Positions 42,632 to 55,051 of a DNA stretch of 64,000 nucleotides are shown in pieces; within the stretch, counting starts at the first letter, position 1; every line of letters starts with the position of its first letter. This stretch comes from Alphaproteobacteria bacterium (GTDB lineage Bacteria; Pseudomonadota; Alphaproteobacteria; MPNO01; VGEU01). The notes under the pieces were generated by a model, which saw nothing but the letters and a program-made list of their open reading frames with translations, made no database searches and was not told the DNA's origin. The stretch spans positions 1 through 64,000 of the forward strand of contig VGEU01000002.1 in the NCBI GenBank assembly GCA_016869145.1, in the 5' to 3' direction. Position numbers and translations under genes: made by a program.

Positions 42632-43681
42632 GCCGGCGCGTGCGCGCGAGCGCGGAAACGCCGGATGCTCGGCGAGAAGGAGGCGCTCGGGCAACGCGAG
42701 AAGATCGGGCGGCGTGAAATCCTTGTGCAGCGCCCGCATGTCGGGGCAGTAGGCGTGCGCCATGGCACCGAGGCCGAAGGCTTCGGCGAGCGCGCTGTCG
42801 CCATAGGCGCCGGTGCAGTCGGCGAGGACGTAGGGATCCCGCACCTTGCCGAGCGGCGGCTCGGCCGGCACGGTGAACCAGCGGCGCGGCATGGCGCTCA
42901 CCTGGAGGCCGAAGCGCGCGCCATTGCCGCCGAAGGCCGTGACGAAGCCGCTGCCGGCGACCCCCTCGGCGGCGCCGAGCGCGAGCCGTGCTGCCGCCAT
43001 CCAGAAATTGAGATGAAAGATGGGGAACTCGGCGACGAAGGTGCCGACCTTGCCGCCCGCGAAGGCGGCGCCGAGGCGGGTGCGGAGGATCTCGACGAGA
43101 AGCTTGTGCGCCTCGAGATGACGAAGATGGGCGTCGTCGCCCCGTGTCAGCGCCTCGTCGACCAGCGGGAACCACGGGATCGGATCCGCCGCCGCCGGCG
43201 CGATCGCAGGCGCGACATCGTCGTTGAGGAAGCGCAACAGGTCGATCGCCTCCTGCGACCGCCGGCCATAGCGCGGTGCATGCGCGGCGCCGGTACCGCC
43301 GCCGTTGACCGGCGCACAGCTCCGGCGCGCGGGATCGTTTCGATCGGCGAAGGTGAGGACCTTCATCGACGGCGACACGACCGCGGCGAGCGGCGTCGCG
43401 ACGCGATGGTCCTGGGCCGGCGCAAACCGGATGCCGCCCGATGTGATCAGCGCATCGGCCTCGTCGAGAGAGCGCGCCCATCCCTCGTAGACGCAGGCGA
43501 CGGCGGCCGAGTTGATGGTAGGCTTCACCAGCGGGAAACCCGGCTCCGCGGGCGGGCCGCTGTGAAGGAGGACACGGTCGCTGAACCCGGTGATTTCGGC
43601 GGCTCGGGCGACGCCGGTCCAAGCGGGCGACGCGGCGAAGAACCGCGCGACGGCCGCGCCGTCCTCCTTAGGGACCGTCAT
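42473..43681 (-). CDS. DUF1116 family protein (AllG/YlbE-like)
   Basis: A 402-aa protein started at ATG 43681, which follows GGAGGC; the frame is open to GTG 43702. Segments SDRVLLHSGPP, VYEGWARSLDEADALITSGGI, VVSPSMKVL, NLNFWMAAARL-like, FVTAFGGNGARFGLQVS and YGDSALAEAFGLGAMA match the DUF1116 pattern. In enterobacteria the family member AllG works with FdrA and AllH in oxamate carbamoyltransfer during allantoin use. Neither partner is seen here, so the role is open. The gene is convergent with the phage-type hypothetical and upstream of tRNA-Lys. Confidence 0.75.
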   Translation of the reverse strand: MTVPKEDGAAVARFFAASPAWTGVARAAEITGFSDRVLLHSGPPAEPGFPLVKPTINSAAVACVYEGWARSLDEADALITSGGIRFAPAQDHRVATPLAAVVSPSMKVLTFADRNDPARRSCAPVNGGGTGAAHAPRYGRRSQEAIDLLRFLNDDVAPAIAPAAADPIPWFPLVDEALTRGDDAHLRHLEAHKLLVEILRTRLGAAFAGGKVGTFVAEFPIFHLNFWMAAARLALGAAEGVAGSGFVTAFGGNGARFGLQVSAMPRRWFTVPAEPPLGKVRDPYVLADCTGAYGDSALAEAFGLGAMAHAYCPDMRALHKDFTPPDLLALPERLLLAEHPAFPRSRARAGLSVHAVVAARTAPVVELGLVHAAGLDGGLGAGLYRPPLALFETAQRAIVAGG

Positions 43682-43736
43682 GGGCGCCTCCGTTCCGGCC
43701 ACGACGCCCGGCGGCGCGTCGCCGCGATTCAGGGTT

Positions 43737-43812
<76 letters not shown>

Positions 43813-43872
43813 TGGGGGCGCGGTATAGCAAACGGCCCCCCGCTTGTCGAGGCGCCCGGACGCGCGGCAACG

Positions 43873-45027
43873 TCAGGGCGAATCGCCGTGCCGGTTGATC
43901 CGGAGGTCTCGGTGGACATCGGCCGAGAGCAGAAGCCCGAAGCCGATCATCACGCTCAGCATCGCCGTGCCACCGTTCGAGACCAGCGGCAGCGGCACGC
44001 CGACGACCGGCAGGAGACCCATCACCATCGCGGTATTGATGAAGACGTAGAGGAAAAACGTTGCCGTGATCCCGATCGCCACCATGCGCCCGAAATGGCT
44101 CTGCACGCGCAGACTGATCGCGATGCCGCCGGCGATCAGGAGGATGAAGATGAACAGGAGCGTCAGCCCGCCGAACAGACCGAGCTCCTCGGCGAGCATC
44201 GTGAACACGAAATCGGTCTGCTTCTCGGGCAGGAAGTTGAGGTGGCTCTGTGTGCCCTGGAGATAGCCCTTGCCGCTCACCCCGCCCGATCCGAGCGCGA
44301 TCTTGGACTGAAGGATGTGATAGCCGGCGCCGAGCGGATCGGATTCGGGATCCAGGAAGGTGAGGATGCGCTTCTTCTGGTATTCGCGGAGATGGCCCCA
44401 CGCGAGCGGTACGACCGCGAGCGCGAGCGCAGCGACGATGCCGAACTTCCACAGCCGGACCCCGGCGACGAAGAACAGCATGGCGCCCGCGAACACCAGC
44501 ATCATCGCCGTCCCGAGATCGGGCTGGATCAGGACCAGAAGCGCCGGCGCTGCCACCATCGCCGCCGGCACGATCAGATAGAGCGGCCGCGCCACGTTCT
44601 CGTAGTTGACGCTATGGAAATAGCGGGCGAGCGCGAGGACGAGCGCGATCTTCATCAGCTCCGACGGTTGGAGCTGCATGAAGCCGAGATTGATCCAGCG
44701 CTGCGCGCCCATGCCGATCGAACCGGCGAATTCGACGATCAGGAGAAGGGCGAGGACGACGCCATAGATCGCGTAGGCGTAGCCGAGCCAGAAACGCAGA
44801 TCGGAGACCGCGAGCGCGATCAGGAGCGCGAGCGCGACGGCGAAGCGCATCAAATGACGGCTCGCCCACGGGTCCCAGTTGCCGTTGCCGGCCGAATAGA
44901 GCATCGCCGTGCCGACCGCGGCGATGACGATGAGAAGGAACACCATCGGCCAGCTGATGAGGCCGATCTTGCGTCCGATCGAGCGCTGCCCGGCATCGGC
45001 CGACGACGACAGACCGCTCTCGGCCAT
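43873..45027 (-). CDS. rodA: Rod shape-determining peptidoglycan polymerase RodA
   Basis: A 384-aa SEDS-family glycosyltransferase with ten membrane helices. Characteristic segments are LGMQLQPSE-like (NLGFMQLQPSELMKI), LVLIQPDLGTAMMLVFAG, the catalytic-loop region NFLPEKQTDFVFTMLAEELGL, and PLPLVSNGGTAMLSVM at the end. RodA polymerises glycan strands with PBP2 in the elongasome at the inner membrane. ATG 45027 overlaps the stop of mrdA by one base (TGATG), so the two are coupled. It ends the mre operon. Confidence 0.95.
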   Translation of the reverse strand: MAESGLSSSADAGQRSIGRKIGLISWPMVFLLIVIAAVGTAMLYSAGNGNWDPWASRHLMRFAVALALLIALAVSDLRFWLGYAYAIYGVVLALLLIVEFAGSIGMGAQRWINLGFMQLQPSELMKIALVLALARYFHSVNYENVARPLYLIVPAAMVAAPALLVLIQPDLGTAMMLVFAGAMLFFVAGVRLWKFGIVAALALAVVPLAWGHLREYQKKRILTFLDPESDPLGAGYHILQSKIALGSGGVSGKGYLQGTQSHLNFLPEKQTDFVFTMLAEELGLFGGLTLLFIFILLIAGGIAISLRVQSHFGRMVAIGITATFFLYVFINTAMVMGLLPVVGVPLPLVSNGGTAMLSVMIGFGLLLSADVHRDLRINRHGDSP

Positions 45028-46922
45028 CAGCGTCGCTCCGTCTCGTTCACGGCGGCGATCCGATCGTCGCCGCGCGGTGCGCGGTCGCGCCGTGACGGGT
45101 CGCGCCGCTGCGTCTCGATCAGGATGTCGCGCGCGATCGGCGCCGCGACCTTTGATCCGCCGCCGCCATGCTCGACGATCACGGCCACCGCATATTGCGG
45201 CGCGTGCACCGGCGCATAGCCGACGAAGAGCGCGTGGTCGCGCTCCTCCCACGGCAGCTCCTCGTTCTTGAGCACGCGCGTCGCGCGCTCCGCCTTGGTG
45301 ATACGGCGCACCTGCGAGGTGCCGGTCTTGCCCCCCATCTCCTTTCCAACCTCGGCGATGCGCGCGCCATAGGCGGTGCCGGAGCGGCTGTTGGTGACCT
45401 GGTTCATGCCCTCGAGCACGACGCGGAGCGCCGATGGCGGAATGCCGAGAGCGGGCGCCTCGCCGGCACGATGGACGCGCGCACTCTCCCCGCTCGCGTC
45501 CGACAGGGTGAGATGCGGGACCACCGCGCGGCCGCCGTTGACGAGGCGCGCGGTCATCGTCGCGAGCTGCAGCGGGGTGGTCGTGATATAGCCCTGGCCG
45601 ATACCGGCGACGAGCGTCTCGCCCTGCTGCCAGTTCTCGCCGAACGTCGCGCGCTTCCACGCCCGCGTCGGGATCAGCCCCGGCTTTTCGCCCGGGATGT
45701 CGAGCCCGAGGGTCCGACCGAGTCCGAGCTTCAAGGACATCGCTTGGATGCGATCGACGCCGACGCGACGCGCGAGCTCGTAGAAATAGACGTCACAGGA
45801 CTGGGCCAGCCCCGAGATCATGTCCATGGGACCGTGGCCGTGCTTCTTCCAGCAATGGAACCGCGCGTTGCCGAGCTCGGTGTAGCCGCTGCACGTGATG
45901 CGCGTCGCGGGCGTCACCGCACCGGCCTCGAGCGCGGCGAGCGCCACCACCATCTTGAACGTCGACCCCGGTGCGTACTGCCCCGCGATCGCCTTGTTGG
46001 TCAACGGTCCGCGCGGGTCGCGCGTGAGCTCGCGCCACATCGTGGCCGACAGCCCCTGGCTGAAAGCGTTCGGATCGTAGCTCGGCCAGGACGCGAGCAC
46101 GAGGATATCGCCGTTGTGGACGTCGATGACCACCGCCGCCGCCGATTCCTCCGCCTTGAGCCTTTCCATCGCGACACGCTGCAGCTCGATGTCGAGCGTC
46201 AGCGTCACGTCGGCGCCGGGCGTGCCCTCCTCGCGGTAGATCTCGCGGATCGGCCTGCCGACGGCATTGACCTCGACCTGGCTGTTCCCTGCCTTGCCGC
46301 GGAGCCCCGTCTCGTGGAACCGCTCGACACCGGTCTTGCCGATCCTGAAACCGGGCAGCTCGAGCAGCGGGTCGCCGTCGAGATCGCGCTCGGCGGCGGC
46401 GGCGACGTAGCCGAGGACGTTGGCGGCGTCGATACCGAACGGATACTCGCGCGTCTGCCCCACCTCGATGCGCACGCCGGGAAGGTCCGGGGCATTGACC
46501 TCGATCCGCGACACATCGGACCAGTTCAGATTCTCCCGCACCGTGACCGGCACGAACCGCCTGATGCGCTTGAGCTCGCGATAGATGCGCTGGCGATCGG
46601 CATCGGTGACCGTCGTCATCTCCGACAGGATATCGAGCGTCCGATCGACGTCCTGCGCCTGCTCGGCGACGAGCAGCATCCGATAGTTCTCGCGGTTGAT
46701 CGCGAGCGGCTGTCCGGTGCGGTCGAGGATCCAGCCGCGTGGCGGCGCGAGAAGCCGGACGTTGATCCGGTTGTCCTCGGCGAGAAGCGTGTATTTCTCG
46801 GACTCGAGGACCTGCAGCTGATAGAGCCGCGCGCCGAGCAACCCGAACAACGCCATCTGCCCGCCGGCGAGGATCGCCACCCGGCGTGAGAAGCCGCGAT
46901 ACTGGCCGTTGTCGCGATACAT
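45027..46922 (-). CDS. mrdA: Penicillin-binding protein 2 (elongasome transpeptidase)
   Basis: A 631-aa class B PBP. There is one N-terminal membrane helix (about 15-38), then a dimerisation domain with RGWILDRTGQPLA, and the transpeptidase domain with STFKM (Ser-x-x-Lys), SCD in AQSCDVYFYEL and KTGT in MGGKTGTSQV. It crosslinks peptidoglycan during rod elongation with RodA. The C-terminal 30 residues are charged and low complexity. It lies 14 bp after mreD and overlaps rodA. Confidence 0.95.
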   Translation of the reverse strand: MYRDNGQYRGFSRRVAILAGGQMALFGLLGARLYQLQVLESEKYTLLAEDNRINVRLLAPPRGWILDRTGQPLAINRENYRMLLVAEQAQDVDRTLDILSEMTTVTDADRQRIYRELKRIRRFVPVTVRENLNWSDVSRIEVNAPDLPGVRIEVGQTREYPFGIDAANVLGYVAAAAERDLDGDPLLELPGFRIGKTGVERFHETGLRGKAGNSQVEVNAVGRPIREIYREEGTPGADVTLTLDIELQRVAMERLKAEESAAAVVIDVHNGDILVLASWPSYDPNAFSQGLSATMWRELTRDPRGPLTNKAIAGQYAPGSTFKMVVALAALEAGAVTPATRITCSGYTELGNARFHCWKKHGHGPMDMISGLAQSCDVYFYELARRVGVDRIQAMSLKLGLGRTLGLDIPGEKPGLIPTRAWKRATFGENWQQGETLVAGIGQGYITTTPLQLATMTARLVNGGRAVVPHLTLSDASGESARVHRAGEAPALGIPPSALRVVLEGMNQVTNSRSGTAYGARIAEVGKEMGGKTGTSQVRRITKAERATRVLKNEELPWEERDHALFVGYAPVHAPQYAVAVIVEHGGGGSKVAAPIARDILIETQRRDPSRRDRAPRGDDRIAAVNETERR

Positions 46923-46936
46923 GGCCACGCGATCCC

Positions 46937-47446
46937 TCACCGCAGGATGTACTGGTGGAGACGCGCGAAGAACCAGACGAGCACCGGACACGCGCCGAGG
47001 GTGAGGAAGAACTGGAACACCGCGGGCAGCGGATCGACGAACGTGAATGCGAGACCCATGGTCACGAGCCACATGAGCGCGGCGGCGCCGGCGGCGATCA
47101 TGGTGAACGCCCACCAGACGACGAGGAAGGACTTCCCGATGAAGAACCGTTGCTGGTTCGACACCACGTGGTGGACGGTGACCAGGATCAGCGCATGGAG
47201 CCCGAGCGGCGTGCCGGCGAGAACGTCCTGGAACAGTCCGATCCCGAACGCGACCGAGAGCGGCAAGAGGTCGGGCCGGAAGATCGCCCAGTAGAACACC
47301 ACCACGAGGACGAGATTCGGCGCGATCCGCCAATAGCCCGGAAGGCCCAGCGGCAGCGTCGACATCAGCACCAGCGTGACGCAGAGCGCGATCGGCGTGC
47401 AATTCCGTGCGGTGCGATCGAGCCGCTGGAGGAACTCGACGATCAC
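46937..47446 (-). CDS. mreD: Rod shape-determining protein MreD
   Basis: A 169-aa membrane protein with about five helices, starting at GTG 47446 overlapping the mreC stop (GTGA). The APNLVLVVVFYWAIFRPDLLPLSVAFGIGLFQDVLAGTPLGLHAL segment is the conserved MreD core. It bridges MreC and the cytoplasmic elongasome at the inner membrane. Confidence 0.92.
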   Translation of the reverse strand: MIVEFLQRLDRTARNCTPIALCVTLVLMSTLPLGLPGYWRIAPNLVLVVVFYWAIFRPDLLPLSVAFGIGLFQDVLAGTPLGLHALILVTVHHVVSNQQRFFIGKSFLVVWWAFTMIAAGAAALMWLVTMGLAFTFVDPLPAVFQFFLTLGACPVLVWFFARLHQYILR

Positions 47447-48327
47447 GGCCGCTTTCTCGCCGGCGCCGCCCTCTCTGCGGGCAGCACGCCCTCGATGCCG
47501 GGATAGTTGATCACGCGCACGGTCTCGATCCGGTCGAGATCGACCAGCGGGCGCACGCGGATCACGCCCTCCCCGACCGAGCCGACGACGCCGATCGGGA
47601 TCCCGGGCGGGAACACGCCGCCCTGGCCCGAGGTGACGATGCGATCGCCCGGCGCGACGACCGAGTTCTGCGGCAGGAACACCAGACGCGGGTCGCGGGT
47701 GTTGTCGCCGGCGAGAATGCCGTTGTCGCGGGAGGATTCGACCAGGACCGGGATGCGCGAGTTGAGGTCGGTCACGAGAAGGACGCGCGCGGAGCGCTCG
47801 CCCACGGTCGTGATGCGTCCGGCGAGCCCCGCGCCCGTGACCACCGCCTGCCCGCGGCCGACGCCGTCGCGCGAACCGGCGTTGATCAGCATCGAGTGGA
47901 CGAACACGCCGCTCGAATCGGCGAAGATCCGCGCCGTGATCGCCGTCGCGTTCGGATCGGGCACGAACTCGAGAAGTGTCCGGTAGTGCGCGTTTTCATG
48001 CGTGAGGCGGAGCGCGATCGTCTGCCACTCGAGAAGCCGCGCGTTCTGCTCGCGAAGTCGCGTGTTCTCCTCGCGGAGGCTGAACAGATCGTGCAGGGTC
48101 TCGATCCCGCGCGAGACGGCCGCGAGCGGCTCTGCGGCGACATGCATCAGCGGCGAGACGACATCGACGATGCCGCCGCGCACGCGCTCGATGACGACGG
48201 TCTCGGCCTTGCCGAGCAGCATCAGCGCGAAGGCGGAGAGCACCAGGAGGAAGAAGGCGAAGCGCTGCGCGAGGGCGCGCAGGGGGACTGCGATCCGCGT
48301 CGCCGTGCCTGTGCGCTGCTTGGCCAT
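47443..48327 (-). CDS. mreC: Rod shape-determining protein MreC
   Basis: A 294-aa protein with one N-terminal membrane helix (about 22-42), a periplasmic coiled coil (about 70-110, LFSLREENTRLREQNARLLEWQ) and a beta-barrel domain with DGVGRGQAVVTGAGLAGRI and VSSGQGGVFPPGIPIG-type sequence. MreC scaffolds PBP2-RodA in the periplasm. It follows mreB by 74 bp. Confidence 0.93.
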   Translation of the reverse strand: MAKQRTGTATRIAVPLRALAQRFAFFLLVLSAFALMLLGKAETVVIERVRGGIVDVVSPLMHVAAEPLAAVSRGIETLHDLFSLREENTRLREQNARLLEWQTIALRLTHENAHYRTLLEFVPDPNATAITARIFADSSGVFVHSMLINAGSRDGVGRGQAVVTGAGLAGRITTVGERSARVLLVTDLNSRIPVLVESSRDNGILAGDNTRDPRLVFLPQNSVVAPGDRIVTSGQGGVFPPGIPIGVVGSVGEGVIRVRPLVDLDRIETVRVINYPGIEGVLPAERAAPARKRP

Positions 48328-48401
48328 CTTCGTTTCGCTCCGCGCTGCGGCCGGTGGATCCGGTTTCGACGATTGTGGGTCGCGAAGGCGTTAAGGCGCC
48401 G

Positions 48402-49463
<1,062 letters not shown>

Positions 49464-49533
49464 TCAACGGCTCGGCAGCCGGCGGCGCCGGCGCCCGCCC
49501 TGATTGCCTTGGCGTCGACCCGGGATTTCGGTT

Positions 49534-51087
49534 CTACGCGCTGAGAGCCTTCGGTACTGTTTTCTCTCTCTTTACTAACAGTTTGTTTAACGCGTTCACA
49601 TAGGCGCGCGCGGCACTGACGAGCGTGTCGGTATCGGCACCCTGGCCGTTGACCGTCTTGCCGCCTTCCTCGAGCCGGACCGTGACCTCAGCCTGGGCAT
49701 CGGTCCCCTCGGTCACCGCGTTCACCTGGAACAGCTGCAGCTTCACCTCGTGCGGGAACAGCGCCTTGATCGCGTTGAAGGTGGCATCGACCGGGCCGTC
49801 CCCGGTCGCCGTGGTTTGGCGGACCTCGCCGTCGATGTCGAGCTCGAGATCGGCAGTCGGCGCCCCGCGCGAGCCACAGACGATCTGGAGCGAGACGAAC
49901 TTCACCCGGTCGTGGCGCCGCATCACCTCGTCGTCGACGAGGGCGACGATATCCTCGTCGAACACGTCCTTCTTCTTGTCGGCGAGGACCTTGAAGCGGC
50001 GGAACGCCTCCTGGACCGCGTTGTCGCCGAGCTCGTAGCCGAGCTCCTTCAGCTTCACCTTGAAGGCGTGCCGGCCGGAGTGCTTGCCCATCACGAGCGT
50101 CGACTTGGTGAGGCCGATCGATTCGGGCGTCATGATCTCGTAGGTTCCGGCATGCTTGAGCATGCCGTCCTGGTGGATGCCCGATTCGTGCGCGAACGCG
50201 TTGGCGCCGACGATCGCCTTGTTCGGCTGGACGACGAAGCCGGTGACCGTCGAGACCAGGCGCGAGGCCTTGGTGATCATCTTGGTGTTGATGCCGGTCG
50301 TGTAGGGCATCGAATCAGCGCGGGTGCGCAGCGCCATCACGACCTCCTCGAGCGCGGCGTTGCCCGCGCGCTCGCCGAGACCGTTGATCGTGCACTCGAT
50401 CTGTCGGGCGCCGCCGGCGACGCCGGCGAGCGAGTTTGCCACCGCGAGGCCGAGATCGTTGTGGCAATGGGTCGAGAACACGGCCTTGTCGCTGTTCGGC
50501 ACGCGCTCGCGCAGCATGCGGAACACCGCGCCATATTCCTCCGGAACCGCATAGCCGACGGTGTCGGGAATGTTGATGGTCCGCGCCCCCGACTTGATCG
50601 CCGCCTCGACGCAGCGGCACAGGAAGTCGTGCTCGGTGCGCGAGCCGTCTTCGGCCGACCATTCGACATCATCGGTGAAGCGGCGCGCATGGGTCACGCT
50701 GTCGACGACCGCCTGATGCACCTCCTCCGGGCTCATCTGCAGCTTGAACTTCATGTGCAGCGGGCTCGTGGAGATGAAGGTGTGGATGCGCGCACGCCTG
50801 GCGGGCTTCAACGCCTCGCCGGCGCGATCGATGTCGCCGCGACTCGACCGCGCGAGGCCGCACACGACCGCGTCCTTAATCAGCTTCGAGACCTCGGAGA
50901 CGGAGGCGAAGTCACCCGGCGAGGCGATCGGGAAGCCGGCCTCGATCACGTCGACGCCGAGCTCCTGGAGGAGCTCCGCGATCTTCAACTTCTCGTCGAG
51001 GTTCATGGAGGCGCCCGGCGATTGCTCGCCGTCGCGGAGCGTGGTGTCGAATATCGTGACGCGGTTCGCGTCGGTCTTGGTGCTCAT
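49534..51087 (-). CDS. leuA: 2-isopropylmalate synthase
   Basis: A 517-aa LeuA, the first committed enzyme of leucine synthesis, condensing acetyl-CoA with 2-oxoisovalerate. The catalytic TIM barrel has [17 protein letters not shown], metal-binding [17 protein letters not shown] and [14 protein letters not shown]; the C-terminal regulatory domain (about 385-517) binds leucine. Start ATG 51087 lies behind AGGGAG. The leader upstream contains a nested RNA stem and a short ORF, suggesting control at transcription or translation (see the leader entries). Confidence 0.96.
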   Translation of the reverse strand: MSTKTDANRVTIFDTTLRDGEQSPGASMNLDEKLKIAELLQELGVDVIEAGFPIASPGDFASVSEVSKLIKDAVVCGLARSSRGDIDRAGEALKPARRARIHTFISTSPLHMKFKLQMSPEEVHQAVVDSVTHARRFTDDVEWSAEDGSRTEHDFLCRCVEAAIKSGARTINIPDTVGYAVPEEYGAVFRMLRERVPNSDKAVFSTHCHNDLGLAVANSLAGVAGGARQIECTINGLGERAGNAALEEVVMALRTRADSMPYTTGINTKMITKASRLVSTVTGFVVQPNKAIVGANAFAHESGIHQDGMLKHAGTYEIMTPESIGLTKSTLVMGKHSGRHAFKVKLKELGYELGDNAVQEAFRRFKVLADKKKDVFDEDIVALVDDEVMRRHDRVKFVSLQIVCGSRGAPTADLELDIDGEVRQTTATGDGPVDATFNAIKALFPHEVKLQLFQVNAVTEGTDAQAEVTVRLEEGGKTVNGQGADTDTLVSAARAYVNALNKLLVKREKTVPKALSA

Positions 51088-51117
51088 GGATGAGCTCCCT
51101 TTCAACCTTCGTTGCGG

Positions 51118-51189
51118 ACTTAGGTGGATTGGCGGCATTTTTCCCCTGATCCCGTGCGTCACGCGGACGCCGGTCAGGGGCACCTAAGT
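51118..51189 (-). promoter_or_regulatory. Structured leuA leader RNA
   Basis: On the leuA-sense strand ACTTAGGTGCCCCTGA (51174-51189) can pair in two adjoining blocks: CCCCTGA with TCAGGGG (51143-51149), and ACTTAGGTG with CACCTAAGT (51118-51126), leaving a 16-nt bulge. Inside, GCGTC (51166-51170) pairs with GACGC (51156-51160). The structure ends about 20 nt before the leuA Shine-Dalgarno. No U-tract follows, so it is not a plain terminator. Confidence 0.6.
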
Positions 51190-51236
51190 CGCAGAACCCC
51201 GTCGCCACCCTGGTTGTTGATGCCGAGCGCAGGCAT
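51174..51236 (-). CDS. Putative leuA leader peptide (20 codons)
   Basis: ATG 51236 opens a 20-residue ORF, MPALGINNQGGDGVLRLRCP, on the leuA strand. Its last codons, including a rare CTT Leu codon next to a CTG Leu codon, fall exactly on the 5' arm of the leader stem, and its stop closes the inner arm. That is the geometry of attenuation by leucine codons. The ribosome binding site is weak, so translation is unproven. Confidence 0.4.
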   Translation of the reverse strand: MPALGINNQGGDGVLRLRCP

Positions 51237-51249
51237 GACCGGCCGCGTC

Positions 51250-51461
51250 GCCGCGGCGGCGCCGTTCGCATCCCCCCTCGTGTGCCGTCCGCGACATCGG
51301 GATGACCTTGCACTCGATCCGTCTAGGTATTTGTCCACTAGGTACGGGTCCACGCGCCGCGGCGGCGCCGTTCGCATCCCCCCTCGTGTGCCGTCCGCGA
51401 CATCGGGATGACCTTGCACTCGATCCGTCTAGGTATTTGTCCACTAGGTACGGGTCCACGC
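51250..51461. repeat. Perfect 106-bp tandem duplication upstream of leuA
   Basis: Two identical 106-bp units (51250-51355 and 51356-51461) lie head to tail. Each unit itself contains two imperfect 15-bp direct repeats of the form CTAGGTANNNGTCCA. Complete identity suggests a recent event. The unit lies just upstream of the leuA leader and may contain its promoter. The remaining gap to ilvC (51462-51599) holds no recognised feature. Confidence 0.93.
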
Positions 51462-51599
51462 GCCGCGCCGGCGCTGGTCGCCGCCGTCGGTCGTGGCCGA
51501 ATGCCTATGTCTACGCCATGTCGCCGCGCCGTCGCAACGGAATTGTGGAAAACCCGCGATTTCTTGCGGGTTCCAGCGTGTTGCGACGACCGGGCGGCG

Positions 51600-53260
<1,661 letters not shown>

Positions 53261-53287
53261 GATCTCTGTCCGACGCGCCGGTCCGGC

Positions 53288-55051
53288 TCAGACCAGCACC
53301 ATGCCTTCCTCGGAGATCGGCCGCTTGGCCTCGTCATCGGGGCCGAGCAGCATCTCGTTGTGGGCCGCCCCCGACGGGATCATCGGGAAGCAGTTCTCGG
53401 TCTGGTCGACCTGGATGTCGGCAATCACCGGCTTGTCGACGGCGATCATCTCGGCGATCACGCCGTCGACGTCGCCGGGTTTGGTTGCGCGCAGCCCGAC
53501 GCCACCGAACGCCTCGGCGAGCTTGACGAAGTCGGGGAGCGCCGCGGTGTAGCTCTCCGAATAGCGTCCGCCGTGCAGGAGTTCCTGCCACTGGCGAACC
53601 ATGCCCATCCACTGGTTGTTGATGATGAACACCTTGACCGGCAAGCGGTGCTGGATCGCGGTCGACATCTCCTGGATGTTCATCAGGATCGAGGCCTCGC
53701 CCGCGATATCGATGACGAGCGCCTTCGGGTGCGCGATCTGCACGCCGATCGCGGCCGGCAGGCCATAGCCCATGGTGCCGAGCCCGCCCGATGTCATCCA
53801 GCGGTTCGGCTCCTCGAACTTGAAGAACTGTGCCGCCCACATCTGGTGCTGGCCGACCTCGGTGGTGATGTAGACGTCGCGGTCCTTGACGTGCTCGTAG
53901 AGGCGCTGGATCGCATATTGCGGCTTGATGATCGAATCCGAGCCCGCGTAGCGGAGACAGTCGCGCGCGCGCCATTGATCGATCTGCGTCCACCAGGCGG
54001 CGATCGCCTTGCGGTCGGGGCTCAACTTCTTGGCCTTCCAGCGCGCGATCAGGGCCTCGAGCACGTGCGTCGCGTCGCCGACCAGCGGCACCTCGACCGG
54101 CACGTTCTTGTTGATCGACGACGAATCGATGTCGACATGGATTCTCTTCGAGTTGGGCGAGAAGGCGGCGAGGCGCCCGGTGACGCGATCGTCGAACCGC
54201 GCACCGACATTGATCAGGACGTCGCAACCGTGCATCGCGAGGTTCGACTCGTACGTGCCGTGCATGCCGACCATGCCGAGGAACTGGCGGTCGGACGCCG
54301 GATAGGCGCCGAGCCCCATCAGCGTCAGCGTGATGGGATAGCCGGTCATCTGCACCAAGCGGCGCAGGAGCTCGGACGCCTTCGGGCCGGAATTGATCAC
54401 ACCGCCGCCGCAGTAGAAGAGCGGCCGCCGCGCGTTGGCGATCAGATCGACGGCGCGGTCGATCGCATCGGGATCGGCGTCGAGACGCGGCTGGTAGCGC
54501 TTGTGCTGCACCTTGATGGCCTGGCCCGAATAGGTGTGGAGGGCCATCAGGATGTCCTTGGGCAGATCGACCAGCACCGGACCCGGCCGCCCGCTCCGCG
54601 CGACGTAGAAGGCCTCGTGCATGACCCGCTCGAGGTCCTCGATCTTCTTCACGAGATAGTTGTGCTTGGTGCAGGGCCGCGTGATGCCGGTGGTATCGGC
54701 CTCCTGGAAGGCGTCGTTGCCGATGAGGTGGGTCGGGACCTGGCCGGTGAGGCAGACCAGCGGGATCGAATCCATGAACGCGTCGGTCAGGCCGGTCACG
54801 ATGTTGGTCGCGCCGGGGCCGGAGGTGACCAGAACCACGCCGACCTTGCCGGTCGAGCGCGCATAGCCCTCGGCCATGTGGACGGCGCCGCCCTCCTCGC
54901 GCACCAGGATGTGGCGGACGGAGTTCTGCTTGAACAGCGCGTCATAGATCGGGAGAACGGCGCCTCCGGGATAGCCGAAGATGACGTCGACGCCCTGGTC
55001 CACGAGCGCCCGGATGGCGATTTCGGACCCTGTCATCGGCTGTTCGGACAT
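53288..55051 (-). CDS. ilvB: Acetolactate synthase large (catalytic) subunit
   Basis: A 587-aa ThDP enzyme starting at ATG 55051 (MSEQPMTGSEI); a TTG at 55060 is an alternative. FGYPGGAVLPIYDALF with EEGGAVHMAEGYAR carries the catalytic Glu, LVTSGPGATNIVTGLTDAFMDS follows, and the ThDP/Mg motif is GEASILMNIQEMSTAIQHRLPVKVFIINNQWMGMVRQWQ (note GEA in place of the usual GDG start). It forms acetolactate from pyruvate in valine and leucine synthesis. It is the first gene of ilvB-ilvH-ilvC. Confidence 0.95.
   Translation of the reverse strand: MSEQPMTGSEIAIRALVDQGVDVIFGYPGGAVLPIYDALFKQNSVRHILVREEGGAVHMAEGYARSTGKVGVVLVTSGPGATNIVTGLTDAFMDSIPLVCLTGQVPTHLIGNDAFQEADTTGITRPCTKHNYLVKKIEDLERVMHEAFYVARSGRPGPVLVDLPKDILMALHTYSGQAIKVQHKRYQPRLDADPDAIDRAVDLIANARRPLFYCGGGVINSGPKASELLRRLVQMTGYPITLTLMGLGAYPASDRQFLGMVGMHGTYESNLAMHGCDVLINVGARFDDRVTGRLAAFSPNSKRIHVDIDSSSINKNVPVEVPLVGDATHVLEALIARWKAKKLSPDRKAIAAWWTQIDQWRARDCLRYAGSDSIIKPQYAIQRLYEHVKDRDVYITTEVGQHQMWAAQFFKFEEPNRWMTSGGLGTMGYGLPAAIGVQIAHPKALVIDIAGEASILMNIQEMSTAIQHRLPVKVFIINNQWMGMVRQWQELLHGGRYSESYTAALPDFVKLAEAFGGVGLRATKPGDVDGVIAEMIAVDKPVIADIQVDQTENCFPMIPSGAAHNEMLLGPDDEAKRPISEEGMVLV

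Noticed and set aside
51143-51180. Rho-independent terminator before leuA
   Set aside because: The stem is followed by AAAAAT, not by a T run, on the leuA-sense strand, and on the other strand the order is also wrong.
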